Positions 1-11,617 of a stretch of DNA of 64,000 nucleotides are shown piece after piece. Positions within the stretch are counted from its first letter, which is position 1; every line of letters begins with the position of its first letter. The stretch is from NCBI GenBank assembly GCA_947311845.1, contig CAMZMU010000069.1, positions 10,295,424-10,359,423 of the forward strand, written 5' to 3'. This DNA is from Poa pratensis (taxonomy: Eukaryota > Streptophyta > Magnoliopsida > Poales > Poaceae). The notes beneath the pieces were generated by a model that saw nothing but the letters and a program-made list of their open reading frames with translations, did not search any database and was not told where the DNA came from. Position numbers and translations under genes: made by a program.

Positions 1-1092
1 TCTGAAACTAATCCCCAAAAGAACCGAAGAGGAATAAACGGACAAGGGATAAATGAAAGGGGGAAAAGGGGGGAAAAGCTAGATAGGGCTAAAGAAAAGC
101 GCTGCCCTGACAATATGCTGCGGCAGCCTGCTAAACATCATGTTCCGTGTTGGATCAATAATGGAGCACTGACATGTGGGGTATTTAAAAAAATACGGTC
201 CCACACGTCGTTACCCAGTTTGCGTCAGTTTAATTGTTCGGTTCCTTTGGAACCACGTGCTTGCCCCCTCTTAATCTTCGGTTAGTTAACACTCTAGGCA
301 TTCAGTTTTATGTGGTTTGTTCACCTCTGCTATTGCCCTCTCTGGATTATCAAAGGTTCTCTACATGCCTTATCAATTCCAACCTATTATTTATCCGAAA
401 AAAACGCTAAGATCTATATTGTCAAAAAAAAAAAAAAATTGGACAGCAGGTTGTAGGTAGTACCTAGTTACCTTGTTGTTAGCTTCCATTGATTTAACTG
501 TTATCGTGTACCGTGCTCTTGTCCGGCTTGTTCTCCGACTCCGTCGACGACACAAGCATGGTGGAGCATGAGTCGGCAAGACAAAATGTCGCGAGATAAG
601 CTTGGAGGAGCTAGAGTTTGGAGGTTCGAGGTTAGATTCGTGGGGCGATCTAGTGGCGGCGTTGTACAAATTGACACGATGAAATGAAGGATTTGACAAC
701 GTAGCTACATGAGAGGGGGGAAAGATCGATGGATCAGTGCTAGAGGACGGTCCGACATCAAAGGCAAATGACTTAGGTCAAACTTGTGTGTATATTGTGT
801 GAGCAAAATGTAGAAAACATAATCGGGCCATCAAAAATGTTGTTTAGAAGTACTATGACAGGAAACAACAATAGGAGATGAGAAAAGGGTAGAAAAAAAC
901 TAAGCACTTTATGACTCGCTCCTACGATCAACAAGGCTATTTCCGCTGCCACCCCTTCCCATCTCCCCATCGTTATCTCCATCAACATTGCAACTGACGG
1001 CGCCTAATTGTACCAGGGCGGTGGTGTGCCCTCTCCACCCTCATCATCCAAGCCTACACACCTTTCATATCTCTACATTGAGCGTGCAACTT

Positions 1093-1108
1093 CCCCCCCC
1101 CCCCCCCC
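1093..1108. repeat. Poly-C tract (16 C)
   Basis: An uninterrupted run of 16 C. A second C run of 13 lies at 1614-1626 and another of 17 at 30957-30973. Such runs are prone to length error in sequencing. Confidence 0.9.
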
Positions 1109-2214
1109 ACACATCGCTAAAAATAGTGATCATGGCCGCTGGGACGTCCACGCGGCTAGATCGAGACCTAGGGGTGACCACGAGCGGTTGTGGTGTAGTG
1201 AATCTTGTCCGGGATGTCATGCCCTTGCAGTCATCGACTTGCCTAGAGCTTTTCATTGGAACAAGTATGCTTACCCGGCTAGTGGGCCTCATGATATGCG
1301 GTTTGCGGCAAGATTCAGGTTCGGAAATTACTTCTCATGTCTAGGGTAGACAAATGCACGTCGTTGCTCTTGGAGCTGAATTTATGTGGTGTCGGTTTCG
1401 CGGGAGAAGCTCATACATGAAAAGATGATTTTCGATAGGTGTGAGGGCGACGAACCTGGTGTTGCTCGGTGGGAATGGTATACTGGGAATCAGGGAAAGG
1501 GGTTCATCAATCACCTTGGCATAACAAGTGCACTTGAGTTTGGATGGATAAAGCTGTTATGGTTGAACACCTGTCAATGGCAGAGCTTAGTACAAGTCGG
1601 AAGGGGGGCATCGCCCCCCCCCCCCCACTTTGAACTACTTTGTCAAGAATATTTGTAGGGTGGGTATAGATGAACAAATACTAGTATTTTACCCCCCCAC
1701 TCAAACATTCGTATATTGTCTTTCGCCCCTCAACAATTTTGGTCAAACTCCATCACTTCACCCGACCATCGTGACTGGGCCGATGAAAGAGAAGGCCACG
1801 GGCGACATTTTCCGCCTTGACTCTTGATCCCTTTGAATCAGGCGTCTTTTCCTTTCTAAAGGTGTTGTCTTGGAGTTCATATTCATAGTTCGCATCTCTT
1901 CCTATGGTTGTGCACTAGTGGTGGAAGCAACACTTTCTAGAGGTGAATTGTGGGAAGGTGATGTGCTCACTTTAGACAGGTGCAATATTTGTTTGTGCAT
2001 CATCTCGAGCTATAGGGGGAGCTCGCCCCCCCTAAAGATGGCGACTTTTGTTCAACCCGTGACAAGGGTTCCTTCAGGTGACAACAATTGAAGGCGAGGT
2101 GGCACTTTAAACATGCACATGGGCCTCTAGTTCTTGTTAGGTGATGTTTTGCTCATTGTTCTGTGCTTTCGTTCGGGGCAACCTAGCTGAGTATCTGTGC
2201 CACCTTGATATTTT

Positions 2215-2244
2215 GTGTGTGTGTGTGGGGGGGGGGGGGGGGGG
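2215..2244. repeat. GT microsatellite followed by poly-G
   Basis: Six GT units run directly into 18 consecutive G. This is a compound simple repeat and a likely polymorphic site; its length is also a likely assembly weak point. Confidence 0.9.
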
Positions 2245-3808
2245 TATATGTGAATTCTAGATTAACACTATGTTATGTATGTTCTATCAATTTGGCGACA
2301 TTAAGGGTCTCTTTGTATCAGAAGTGTGAGAAATGCAGAAATGCGATATAAAAAATATAGCATAGGTTTGTTTATGCAAAGCAGAGGATTACAAAGCAGC
2401 TAAAACTGTATGAATAATTGTTTGGATGAAGCACATAAAACACACAATTTTTTTCACTTAAGTCTAAAAAACAGGTCGTAAGAGCATCTCCACCGACACC
2501 CCCAAATGGCCCCCAAAGGCCCATTGGGTGTCCAGACCGAGAAAACAGCCACAACGACACCCAAGAGAGGGCCTCCAAAATTGGGGGCCTTTTCGAGGAT
2601 GCCAGACATTGCTCGGACATGCTCTCCGACAGGCGGGCCCCCTCGTTATAGACACATAGCGAGCATGTGGCGATTAATGACAGCGTGCAGGAGGCCGCTC
2701 AGCCCGTGTAATGGCGAGCCGGACATTTCCCCAAGCGACGAAGGGATGAGACGACGAGACGTCTACCGCACGCATCGCATTTACGCCAGCGCAAGCGTAA
2801 CGCCCAGGCTTTCGTACGTAGTGCCTAGCCTTCCCAGCTTCCCAAGCGGAGTTGTCAGGGCCAGCCACTAACTCCGACGCGACGCGTGCTCATACACTCG
2901 TCGGTTCCCGCCCAGCGCCACCGCTTCCCACCTCCGTTTCCCGCTTGACCGATCGGCTATAAAAGTAGACTGATGACCCACAAGTATAGGGGGTGTATCG
3001 TAGTACTTTCGATAAATAAGAGTGTCGAACCCAACGAGGAGCAGAAGGTGCTGACAAGTAGTTTCGGTAAAGATTTCACTGTAAATGCTAGCAGACAGAT
3101 TTTTAGGGTTTTTCGATATAGCAGGTAAATAAAATGCAAGTACATAAAAAACAGTAATAATAATTGCAGCGAGTGGCCCAATCCTTTTTAGAGCAAAGGA
3201 CAAGCCGGTTGGTTTACTTATGATGACAAAATGTTCTTGAGGACACACGGGATTCTAGTCAAGTGCTTTCGCTTCACATAGTTGATTAATCTTCATTGTT
3301 TTGATAAGTGTTGTGTGGGTGAACCTATGCTAATGCACCGCCCTTACTTAGACTAATACATACTTGTGATTATACCTCTTGCAAGCATCCACAGTTACAA
3401 GATAGTAATTAAGATAAATCTAACCACAGCCTTAAACTCTGAGATCCTACGCTCCCTTGTGCACCGGTATACTAACTGGGCTTTAGGTTTCTGTCACTCC
3501 GGCAACCCCACAATTAGCAATCAAATACACAATGCACTCCTCTAGGCCCATAAAGGTGAAGTGTCATGTAGTCGACGTTCACACGACACCACTAGAAGAA
3601 TAGCACCACAACTTAAATATCAAACCATTAAATATTACTCAACATAATTTTTTTTGACAGAGTTACCGTAGGGCAAAACCCTGCGGTGTAGATTTTATAT
3701 TAAAAGTGACAGAAAAACCAGAGGTTTTCAGAACATGAGACTTACAAATCTCTCCATCAAAAATCAAGGGGGCAAGAAATCGAAAAGAATAGAGAAATGG
3801 CTAACCAT

Positions 3809-6800
3809 CTAAACAGAGAGAGAGAAGGTGTCTAGCACCCACTGAAGAAGGGGTTGCACTAAGGAGGGTTTAACCCTATGCTGGTGTAACATTATGTCAT
3901 GCTGGAAGAGCACCTTCCATCTCGGGGAAAGAGGCCTGAGGTCCTTGAAGATCAAATCGTTTTGAGCCCTCCAAATATTCCAGAAAACACACACGATCAC
4001 CTCCATGAAACAGGGGCCCTGAAAGGCATGCTTGGCATGAGCTATACGATGTGCAATGTTTGTGGAGCCATCCCATTCGATTTCAATAAAATTCCAGCAA
4101 TTAGAGGCAAATGAGCATTCGAAAAAAAGATGATCCCGAGTCTCCAGCGTACTCCTGGCACAAAGTACGCAATTTGGCCCCCCTTCCACATGCCAATGTT
4201 TTCGAGCCATTAAGTCCTTGGTGTTTAATCTGTCCTTTTGGAGCAGCCAAGCAAACACGCGAAGCTTAGGGGTGAGCCTTGATTTCCAAATCGCCTGAAG
4301 AGAGGTATCACACGCAAGATGCGAGAAAAGAAACTTGTAGAATTTCGCTGAAGTATAACTTGAATCCCCCCACGGGAAGATCTTGATATCTGGTTCATTT
4401 GGGATTAGCACCTGATCAGCCAAGAAATGTTCTACATGTTCGAGCTCATGGAAGGCTTCAGGTGAAAGGGGTAGAGCAAAACGAGCAGCAAGGTCATCTG
4501 TCCGTGCCATCTGATGAACAGAAGCATCCTCATTAAGCGCAAACGAGAATAATCGAGGGAACTGATCACAAAGCAGATTCTGATCATGCCAAAAGTCTTT
4601 CCAGAATAATGTTGTCTGTCCACTTATCACAGTGGATCTTGTGATGCTTATGTAAGTGGGGATTAGCTTGGAAATGTCCTTCCACCAAAAATATCCACGC
4701 GGGGATTGGGCCTGTGGTGGAACTGCATAATCATAGAGGGACCATACAAGTTTCACCCACGTCACATCTTGCTTACTGAAGAATTTGTGAAGCTGTTTAA
4801 GAAGAAGAGCCGAATTATGAATTTCCATGTTCATCACGCCCAGTCCACCATGTTTCTTTGGCGTGCAAACCAACGGCCAAGCAGCCAGCGAATGCACCAT
4901 TGTGGAGTCTTCCTCTTTAGCCCATAGCCCATGCCGGCGAATTCTGTCAAACAGCTTTATAATCTCCTTTGGAAGTTTCAGAGAGCAGAGAAAATGAATT
5001 GGGAGCGATGATATCACAGAATTTACAAAGGTAAGTCTGCTACCGTAATCTAGGAATCTCACACTGGCATTGAGCCGTCGCTCTGCATAATCTACAATGG
5101 GAGAGAGGTCTTGCACAGTTGGCCTCGAGGATCCAAACGGTAATCCGAGGTAAGTGAAAGGAAGTGTTCCAGTGGCACAACCCTGAACAGAGGCCAGGTT
5201 GTTAAGCCTGCTATCATCGATGTTAATGGGCATGAGGCATGACTTGGCATAGTTCACATGCAGACCAGTAGCAAGAGAGAAAGAATGGAGCAGGTCTTTT
5301 AGGGCCAGTAGCTGAATCGGGCAGGCCTCCAAAATGAGCAGAGTGTCGTCCGCGTACTGAGCGATAGGAAAATCCATACCAGGGATCGGCAAAGGCAGAT
5401 GCAAGATACCAGACGAGACCAAATGATTGACCATTGTTTGCAATAAATCGGCTCCAACAACAAACAATACAGGGAGAATGGATCGCCTTGCCGAACACCG
5501 CGCTTACAAGAGAACTTCTTTCCAGGAACGCCATTGAGCAAGACCGACGAGGTGCCAGAGGAAAAGATGCAGCTAACCCAATGAAGCCATCTAGCATCAA
5601 AGCCCCAACAGTGCAGAATTTTGATGATCGCTTTGTGTTCAATCATGTCAAATGCCTTCGCAAAATCTAGTTTCAGAATAACTACCTCCTTACGTGCATG
5701 TTTGCACTGATGAATATACTCATAGGCCCACCCCAAGCAATCTTGTATCGTACGACTTTTAAGAAATCCATATTGGTTGATGTGAACCAGATCTAAGATC
5801 TTCTTTTGAAGTCTATTAGCCAAAAGTTTGGTGAGCAATTTGAGTCCAGAATTTAACAAGGAGATCGGTCTAAAATCATTAGGGCCAAGGACAGATTGCA
5901 CTTTTGGAATTAAGGTGATATAAGCATCATTTATACTCTGAAGATTTACTGTCATGGCCCAGAATTCCTCACACAGCCTATAGAAGTCGAACTTAACAAT
6001 AGGCCAGCAAACTTTTAAGAACAGACCTGAAAACCGTCAGGCCCAGGCGCTTTGTCATTAGGACATTCAGCCACAATGGAGTCAAATTCATCATGAGAGA
6101 ATGGTGCAGATAAGGTCTCCAAACCCTCCATGCGATGGATATATGTGGTGAAATTAAACGAGGGGTCAATGGGGACAGAAACACCTAATCTTTCCTTGAA
6201 GGCAGTCCATAAAATTTCTGACTTTTCATCATGATCAGTGGCCGAAGAGCCATCAGGTCTCGATAAAGAGGCAATGCAATTGTTACGATACCGAATTGTC
6301 GCCATGGAATGAAAAAACTTTGTGTTTTCGCCACCAAACTTAGCCCAGCGCACCGTACAGCGTTTTTTATCAATATTCTTGCTTACAATCCAACAGGAAG
6401 AGGAGTTTGCGTTTAACAATGTTGCAAAAATTCCATTCCGAGATATGTAAGGGGCGCAGTTCCTCAAATTCATCCAACCGAAGGATGACCGCGTTGCAGT
6501 TATCTATCAGGTGCGAGATCATAGAGATACTAGTGCTCCAAATGCGAAGAGCCTTGCGTAGCAATTTGAGTTTAGCTGAGATGCATCTCGCTGCATCTCC
6601 CGGACAGTGGATGTCCCAGATACGACGCACCACCTCAATGAAGCTAGGTATTTTAACCCAGTGATTTTCAAACCGAAAAACAGCAGCTTTAGGAATACTG
6701 GTTCCAATCGACACCACACACGGGGTATGATCAGAAGTGGGCGGACAAGGGGTCTGACCGTGGTGTTGGGTATTTGAGGGTCCAAGCAGAAGAAGTAAAG

Positions 6801-7392
6801 AACCAATCTAGTTGCACAAGCAATGGCTCCGACTGCATGTTGCTCCAAGTGAAGCACCGACCCTTTAAGGGTAATTCAATAAGACCGAGATAACTGATAA
6901 TTTCATTAAAGGTGGCGATATCTTCATATTAGCTCCAGGGCGATTTCGGCTATCCGTGTAACGGTAAAAGTTAAAGTCACCAAGTAAAATCCATAGCGCA
7001 TCATCAGCAATATCTAGATGGAAGAGCCAAGCAACAAAATTTTACCAGAATAAACGAATCCGACGAGTAGTGGAATTGAGGGAAATTACAATTGCAAAAC
7101 TCTCCTGCAATAGAATTTGGCCTGTGAACCTGTTGCTGGCCCAAATCACAAGCAGCCCACCAGAGGCCCCTTCCGAGGGAACGAATGCAAATTGATCAAA
7201 GCGTTTGGGCGCGAAAGACTTGATGAATTTACTGTCAATATCCATGCGCTTTGTTTCCTGGAAGCAAAGGATCGAGGCCGAACTCTCCTCAATCTTATTT
7301 CTAATCAAAGGCCATTTATCAGTGTTGTTAATCCCTCTAATATTCCAGAAAAGAATATGCCAAATAAGACGAGCACGATTTAACTGAGACAT
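3809..7392 (-). pseudogene. LINE ORF2: endonuclease, reverse transcriptase and C-terminal zinc-knuckle region
   Basis: Reading on the minus strand from 7392, the first part matches APE-type endonuclease, with an early asparagine in FWNIRG, QETKR as the glutamate motif, LLGDFNFYR near 7000 and SDHTPC near 6730. Reverse transcriptase follows, with TLIPK, NDFRPISLL, KLDFAKAFD, GVRQGDP and the catalytic YADD near 5360. The C-terminal segment CVLCARSTLETRDHLFFEC, near 4150, is the zf-RVT type cysteine/histidine region found in plant L1 elements. At least four frame breaks (near 7045, 6470, 5960 and 5300) and several stops split the frame. As read it cannot make a complete protein. Confidence 0.88.
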
Positions 7393-8244
7393 GGATCAAC
7401 TTGAGTGAGGCTGCACATGAGCTTCTCCACGGACAGCTCATCTGGATCAATGTGGCACTCTTCAACTCCTATACGCTGCATTTCTTCTATCTGCAAGACA
7501 CCAGGGGGCTTGGCCTTTGGGACATGAGACTTGCATCCAGCCGCGGTCTCTATCACAACATCACGCTTGAACCCATTATTGGCGAGACGAGGGGAGCGTA
7601 TCGCAAGACTTCTTACTGGCGGCGTGGCAGCTTTGCAGGAGCGGCGAAGACCACTGGAAATAGATAAATCGACGGGAACCAGCTCAAGAGGTCGAGCACA
7701 AACCGGCAACACAGAGCTAGATGAGGCAGCATATTCTGAACCTGAAGAGAGCATCACGCTGGGGATGTCCACAGGGGCAGCCTGGGCAGGGAACACGGGA
7801 AACATGTCAGATTCCACCTCAGCAGGGATCAGACCAGCATCACTATCCTGATCTGGGTGCATTTCATCATCTTCAAGCAGGAGGAAACGAGGCACATAAA
7901 AAACCCTCATGAGGTAACGCGAAATATCATAGTAGTACTGAACTGATGAAGAATAGCATCCGCCGTAGCCCAGTTGACAGCATCAGCCAGACGACCCATC
8001 TGCACTACAAACCAGCTTGGTTGTATCATATTCTCTGCCTGGACAGGAGCTGGGAGACCACGAACAGCAATGCGGCAAGCCATCCAGCCCAAGAAATGAA
8101 GAAAGGACGGCCAAAAAGGGACCTCCACCTCAATAGGCTCATCATCAGCTGGAACAAAAACGAGTGAAGCATTAGGATCCTGTAAACCAGAGATAATGTG
8201 TTCCACAGCGAGCTCATCAGCAGCATGCGCATTACGGGCACAAC
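7380..8244 (-). pseudogene. LINE ORF1 remnant
   Basis: Two minus-strand open stretches (about 8244-7907 and 7910-7380) lie immediately before ORF2. The first has the mix of aromatic and hydrophobic residues typical of the N-terminal domain of plant L1 ORF1 proteins. The second is acidic and low in complexity, and ends overlapping the start of ORF2 at 7392. I see no clear zinc knuckle. The frame breaks once near 7910, and the true N-terminus is lost at the truncation point. The ORF1 identity is inferred mostly from position. Confidence 0.6.
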
Positions 8245-9053
8245 GTGACTTCTCCCATGTCCTCAAGAACTAATCGAACTACTCACGAGACATCATATGG
8301 ATCATGATCAGAGGTGATATAATGATGGATAACGATCTGAACATATACTTTAATTCACCGATAAAACTCAATAGCATCAACCACAAGGAGTAATTAACAC
8401 CGGGAGAGTTTCCCCTATGAACTAAACAAAGTATAGCCCTAGATGTTACAGCGGAACGAGATGGTGCAGCGGTGATGGTGGTGATGGCGGTGGATGATGA
8501 TGATGATCCCGATGAAGTCCAGCGCGATGACGATGAGGATGGCGATGATCTCCCCCTCCGGGAAGGAATTTCCCCGGCAGATTTCTCCCTGCCGGAGAGC
8601 TTTTTCTCTCTCGTTGTTTCCGCCTCGTGGAGGCGGCGGAATATTTTCTCACGGACTCCCGTGTCTTAGGGTTTCTGGGGGATGAAGTACGCGAAGGGGG
8701 AGCGCCTGAGGTGGGCCAGGGGCCACACCTGGCTAGGGCGCGGCCAAGGTGGGCCCCGCGCCCAGGGGTGGTGTGGGCCCCTCCTGGCCCATCTCAGCCT
8801 CCCCTTTTGGCTTAGTCCATCTTCTGATAAAATAGGAACATCTGTCTTCTCGGAAATATTTTTAGTGCTCCAGAAATATAGTGCCTTGACGTGCTTTTTC
8901 CAGCTGAAATCTGACTCCGGCAGTTAATTATCCAATGATCATCAAACATGCAAAATAAGACAAAATAACATAAGTAACTCCTCTTAATATGAAATATATC
9001 ATTGAATAACAGTAAATTATGCTATAAAATAGTGATGCAAAATGGACGTATCA

Positions 9054-9064
9054 ACCCCCCCAAG
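9054..9064 (-). other. Polypurine tract of the Athila element
   Basis: Read on the minus strand, AAGCTTGGGGGGGT sits directly before the 3' LTR start TGATACGTCC. This is the expected place and composition for the plus-strand priming site. Confidence 0.85.
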
Positions 9065-10665
9065 CTTAGACCTCGCTTGTCCCCAAGCGAAAGCTGAGCT
9101 CAGTAAACTAGAACAAAAGTTTATGGAGTGAAGCGTCGATAATAAAGAATACGGACAAGAAGCATCAGTAATTACTAAACAACACACTCATTTTAAACAG
9201 CAACTACTCTTCATATAACCTAACTTGAACATGAGTAGTGAAACAACCACAATAAAAATACACGAAGGAAATTATAGATTAGTAATGGCACACTTCATTC
9301 TTGGTCATAGAACAATAAGCAATCAATACTTATCTTTCGAAAGGAGTCTTTATATTAGAGCTTATATTGCAGAACTTCCACACTCAATTATCACACCTTC
9401 TTTACAGTCATTGATAACTTGCAAAGCTATATTCTTAGAGGCAAAAGTCTTTGTGCTAAGACAAGAAGGATAAAAACATGATTGACAATATTAATGATAT
9501 ATATGGTTGAATCACAACAACTCAAATGCTTGCTCAAGGAAGAAGGAAATAGGTGTACTGACTCAACATGAAAAGTAAAAGAAAGGCCCTTCGCAGAGGG
9601 AAGCAGGGATTAAGTCATGTGCTAGAGCTTTTAAGTTTTTGAAATCATATAGAGAGCAAAAATTAAGTTTTGAGAGGTGTTTGTTAATTGTCAACGAATG
9701 GTAGCGGGTGAAAACAGTATTCTCCCTGTCAAACAGACTTTTAAGAGCGGCTCCCATGAAGGACGTTATTTCTACCAGCAAGGCAGATCATCCCTCTTTC
9801 TCTTTGGTTTACACACGCAGATATTTCACTGTTTGTCAATGCTTACTGATAATCAGGGCAAAAGTGTGAAGAGAATTAAGCGTTAAAGTTGTAATTAATT
9901 GGGACTGGGCATCCCGTTGCCAGCTCTTTTTGCAAGTTATTGGATAAGCGGATGTATATGCCACTAGTCCAGGTGTAAAGTCTGTTTGACAAGTAGAATA
10001 AAGGATAACCACACTACTTCCTCATGAGCTAGTAAACATTGACACAAAAGGGAATAATAACATTTTGAATAATTTAAAGGTAGCACATGAAAAATTTACT
10101 TGGAGTGGCAAAGAAATACCACATATAGGAAGTTATGGTGGACACAAATGGCATGGGTTTGGCTCAAGGATTTGGATGCACGAGAAGCATTCCCTCTCAG
10201 TACGGTGGTTAAGGCTAGCAAGGTCATGTAGCAAGCATAAAAGTTGGGGGATACACACAAATATATATGTAATAGAAGCAACCATGCTATCTTCCCTGTA
10301 AGCACAAATGTTTTAACTCAAAGAATACTAATCTTATTGGCTAGCAAGAAAGAAAGATAAAGGGATAATATTTTTGCATGTAATTCCCTCCTTCTACTTA
10401 AGTTTTCATGGTATTGTTGCTAATGACCAATACTAAGTTTGCCACAACTAATATAATTTACTTAATGTACCCAAAAGTGGCGTCAATACTAATGGCAAGA
10501 TCAGCACATAAAGAAGATTGCAGGCTAAAATAAAATGTACCGAAAGTAAAGGTGGAACTTCTCATTAATATTCTGAACAAAGACACACTCAAACCAACGG
10601 ATACATGGATAACTAAAGGATTGACACTCCACATCGCAAACCATCTTATAAGATAACTTCTCTAC
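9065..10665 (-). other. Athila 3' untranslated spacer
   Basis: About 1.6 kb of AT-rich internal sequence between ORF3 and the polypurine tract. I see no coding signal or nested element in it. Long non-coding spacers at this place are common in Athila-lineage elements. Confidence 0.6.
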
Positions 10666-11232
10666 TCATGATATGACCACGAAATTATAAAAACGAAAGG
10701 ATAAAGATGATACTGGGCACTCCCCCAAGCTTGGAACAAGCCAAGGGAGTGCCATTACCCCTTGACGATTTAGGCTTGATCTTGGTGGTGACGGTGGTAC
10801 CACGGCAATCGGGGTTAGGAAACGTTCGAGCATCCGGCGGAGCCTGTTATTCTCATCTTGAAGTATTTCCACCTCAGCTCTCAGGATACGAAATTGGTCA
10901 CAAAACTCGTTCGTGGTTCGGAGAGCTTCAGCAGCTGCAGGGGAAAACCGCAAATCTGGAATTGGTGGGGTGACTCCCTGCACATTATGAGAAAAAGCAC
11001 GTTGAGGATTAATTGATCCCACAAAGGTGGAGTTGCTCGGCCTTGATTCTCCTTGTTGGCGAGGCTGGCCAGCTTGCACCTCCTCTCTGATGCTTCGATC
11101 CATGTCAGCTCTCCTAGCAGCAATCTCCTCCTCCGTCGCCCAACCGACGAAGGTTCCCTCTTCCACATCGCGTTCGAGTTCACGTCGGCGCCTTGCTGCA
11201 TACTTCTCACCGTACACTCCTCGCGACGCCAT
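10666..11232 (-). CDS. Athila ORF3, small charged coiled-coil protein
   Basis: An intact 188-codon frame on the minus strand, lying after integrase where some Athila elements carry an env-like ORF. I chose the ATG at 11232 (MASRGVYGEKY) because the upstream codons of the open frame run into the presumed leader. The N-terminal third is rich in Arg and Glu (AARRRRELERDVEEGTF), and a heptad-like stretch (RILRAEVEILQDENNRLRRML) near residues 125-150 predicts a coiled coil. I see no signal peptide or convincing membrane segment, so calling it an envelope protein is not supported. It is the only long unbroken frame of the element. Function unknown; a structural or RNA-binding accessory role is possible. 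Confidence 0.6.
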   Translation of the reverse strand: MASRGVYGEKYAARRRRELERDVEEGTFVGWATEEEIAARRADMDRSIREEVQAGQPRQQGESRPSNSTFVGSINPQRAFSHNVQGVTPPIPDLRFSPAAAEALRTTNEFCDQFRILRAEVEILQDENNRLRRMLERFLTPIAVVPPSPPRSSLNRQGVMALPWLVPSLGECPVSSLSFRFYNFVVIS

Positions 11233-11299
11233 GTAGGGACTTGAAATTCCTGTCAGAACAGCTTGAAAACGAAACACCGAAAACACGATATACGGACCT

Positions 11300-11460
11300 C
11301 GGAGATCCGGGTGATTATATAGCAAAAAGTTTTACGACAAAAGGAAGGTACAGGACGAAACGGGGTCGGAGACGGGCTCCGAGGTGCCCACACGCACCCA
11401 CGGCGCGGCCAGGGTGGGGCCCGCGCCCAGGGGTGGTGTGGTGCCCTCGGGCACCGTTTC
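11300..11460 (-). promoter_or_regulatory. LTR-like GC module and TATA box upstream of ORF3
   Basis: On the minus strand a GC-rich block (about 11374-11450) closely resembles the GC-rich block of this element's own LTR (about 8705-8790 and 17535-17615): both contain ACACCACCCCTGGGCGCGGG followed by GGCCGCGCC. Downstream of it lies CTATATAAT (11313-11322), some 80 bases before the ORF3 ATG. The arrangement resembles a core promoter. Promoter function is inferred. Confidence 0.45.
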
Positions 11461-11617
11461 CTACCCTTTTCCGACTCATAATTTTCCATATTATGTAAAA
11501 ACAACAAATATTTAGGTTGAAAAGTAAATCGCGAACTTTTTCTTACCGAAACTGTTACCTATTCCAAATCAGCTTTTGCAGTTGTCTGAATTTGACTTTT
11601 TATAAAATCCTCTGGAG

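Larger units (their letters stand above)
1..2478. other. Unassigned region with homopolymer tracts
   Basis: I recognise no gene here. Several short open frames overlap on both strands without a shared domain or consistent splice sites. The stretch from about 1130 to 2090 has gene-like base composition and may be a degraded coding or transposon fragment. Long C and G runs and a GT run interrupt it. The 200 bases before 2479, together with those just after 18805, may be parts of a further small element into which the Harbinger-like element inserted, but I could not match clear ends. Confidence 0.4.
3650..8244 (-). mobile_element. L1-type LINE inserted in the Athila LTR
   Basis: The element ends on the minus strand in a short poly(A), seen as eight T at 3648-3655. 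It carries an AP-endonuclease/reverse-transcriptase ORF2 and the 3' part of ORF1. Comparison with the intact LTR fixes both borders. No target duplication is visible; instead about 12 target bases are lost, which some L1 insertions show. The 5' end starts inside ORF1, so the copy is 5'-truncated. It must be younger than the Athila insertion because it lies inside one of that element's LTRs. Confidence 0.9.
2971..9053 (-). repeat. 3' LTR of the Athila element, interrupted by a LINE
   Basis: The LTR lies in two pieces, 2971-3649 and about 8245-9053, which align with the uninterrupted 5' LTR at 16374-17878. The LINE sits between them. Relative to the other LTR, 12 bases are missing at the junction (those corresponding to 17051-17062). 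Confidence 0.92.

Noticed and set aside
2281..2478. A further MITE around the Harbinger-like element (GGGTCTCTTTG start)
   Set aside because: The left end looks MITE-like but no matching right end could be found after 18805.
8446..8927. His-rich and Gly-rich small frames in the LTR
   Set aside because: They are translations of GAT/GTG repeats and the GC block, and recur in the other LTR at 17257-17752.
10666..11232. Calling Athila ORF3 an envelope gene
   Set aside because: No signal peptide, membrane anchor or fusion-like segment is visible; only charged and coiled-coil sequence.
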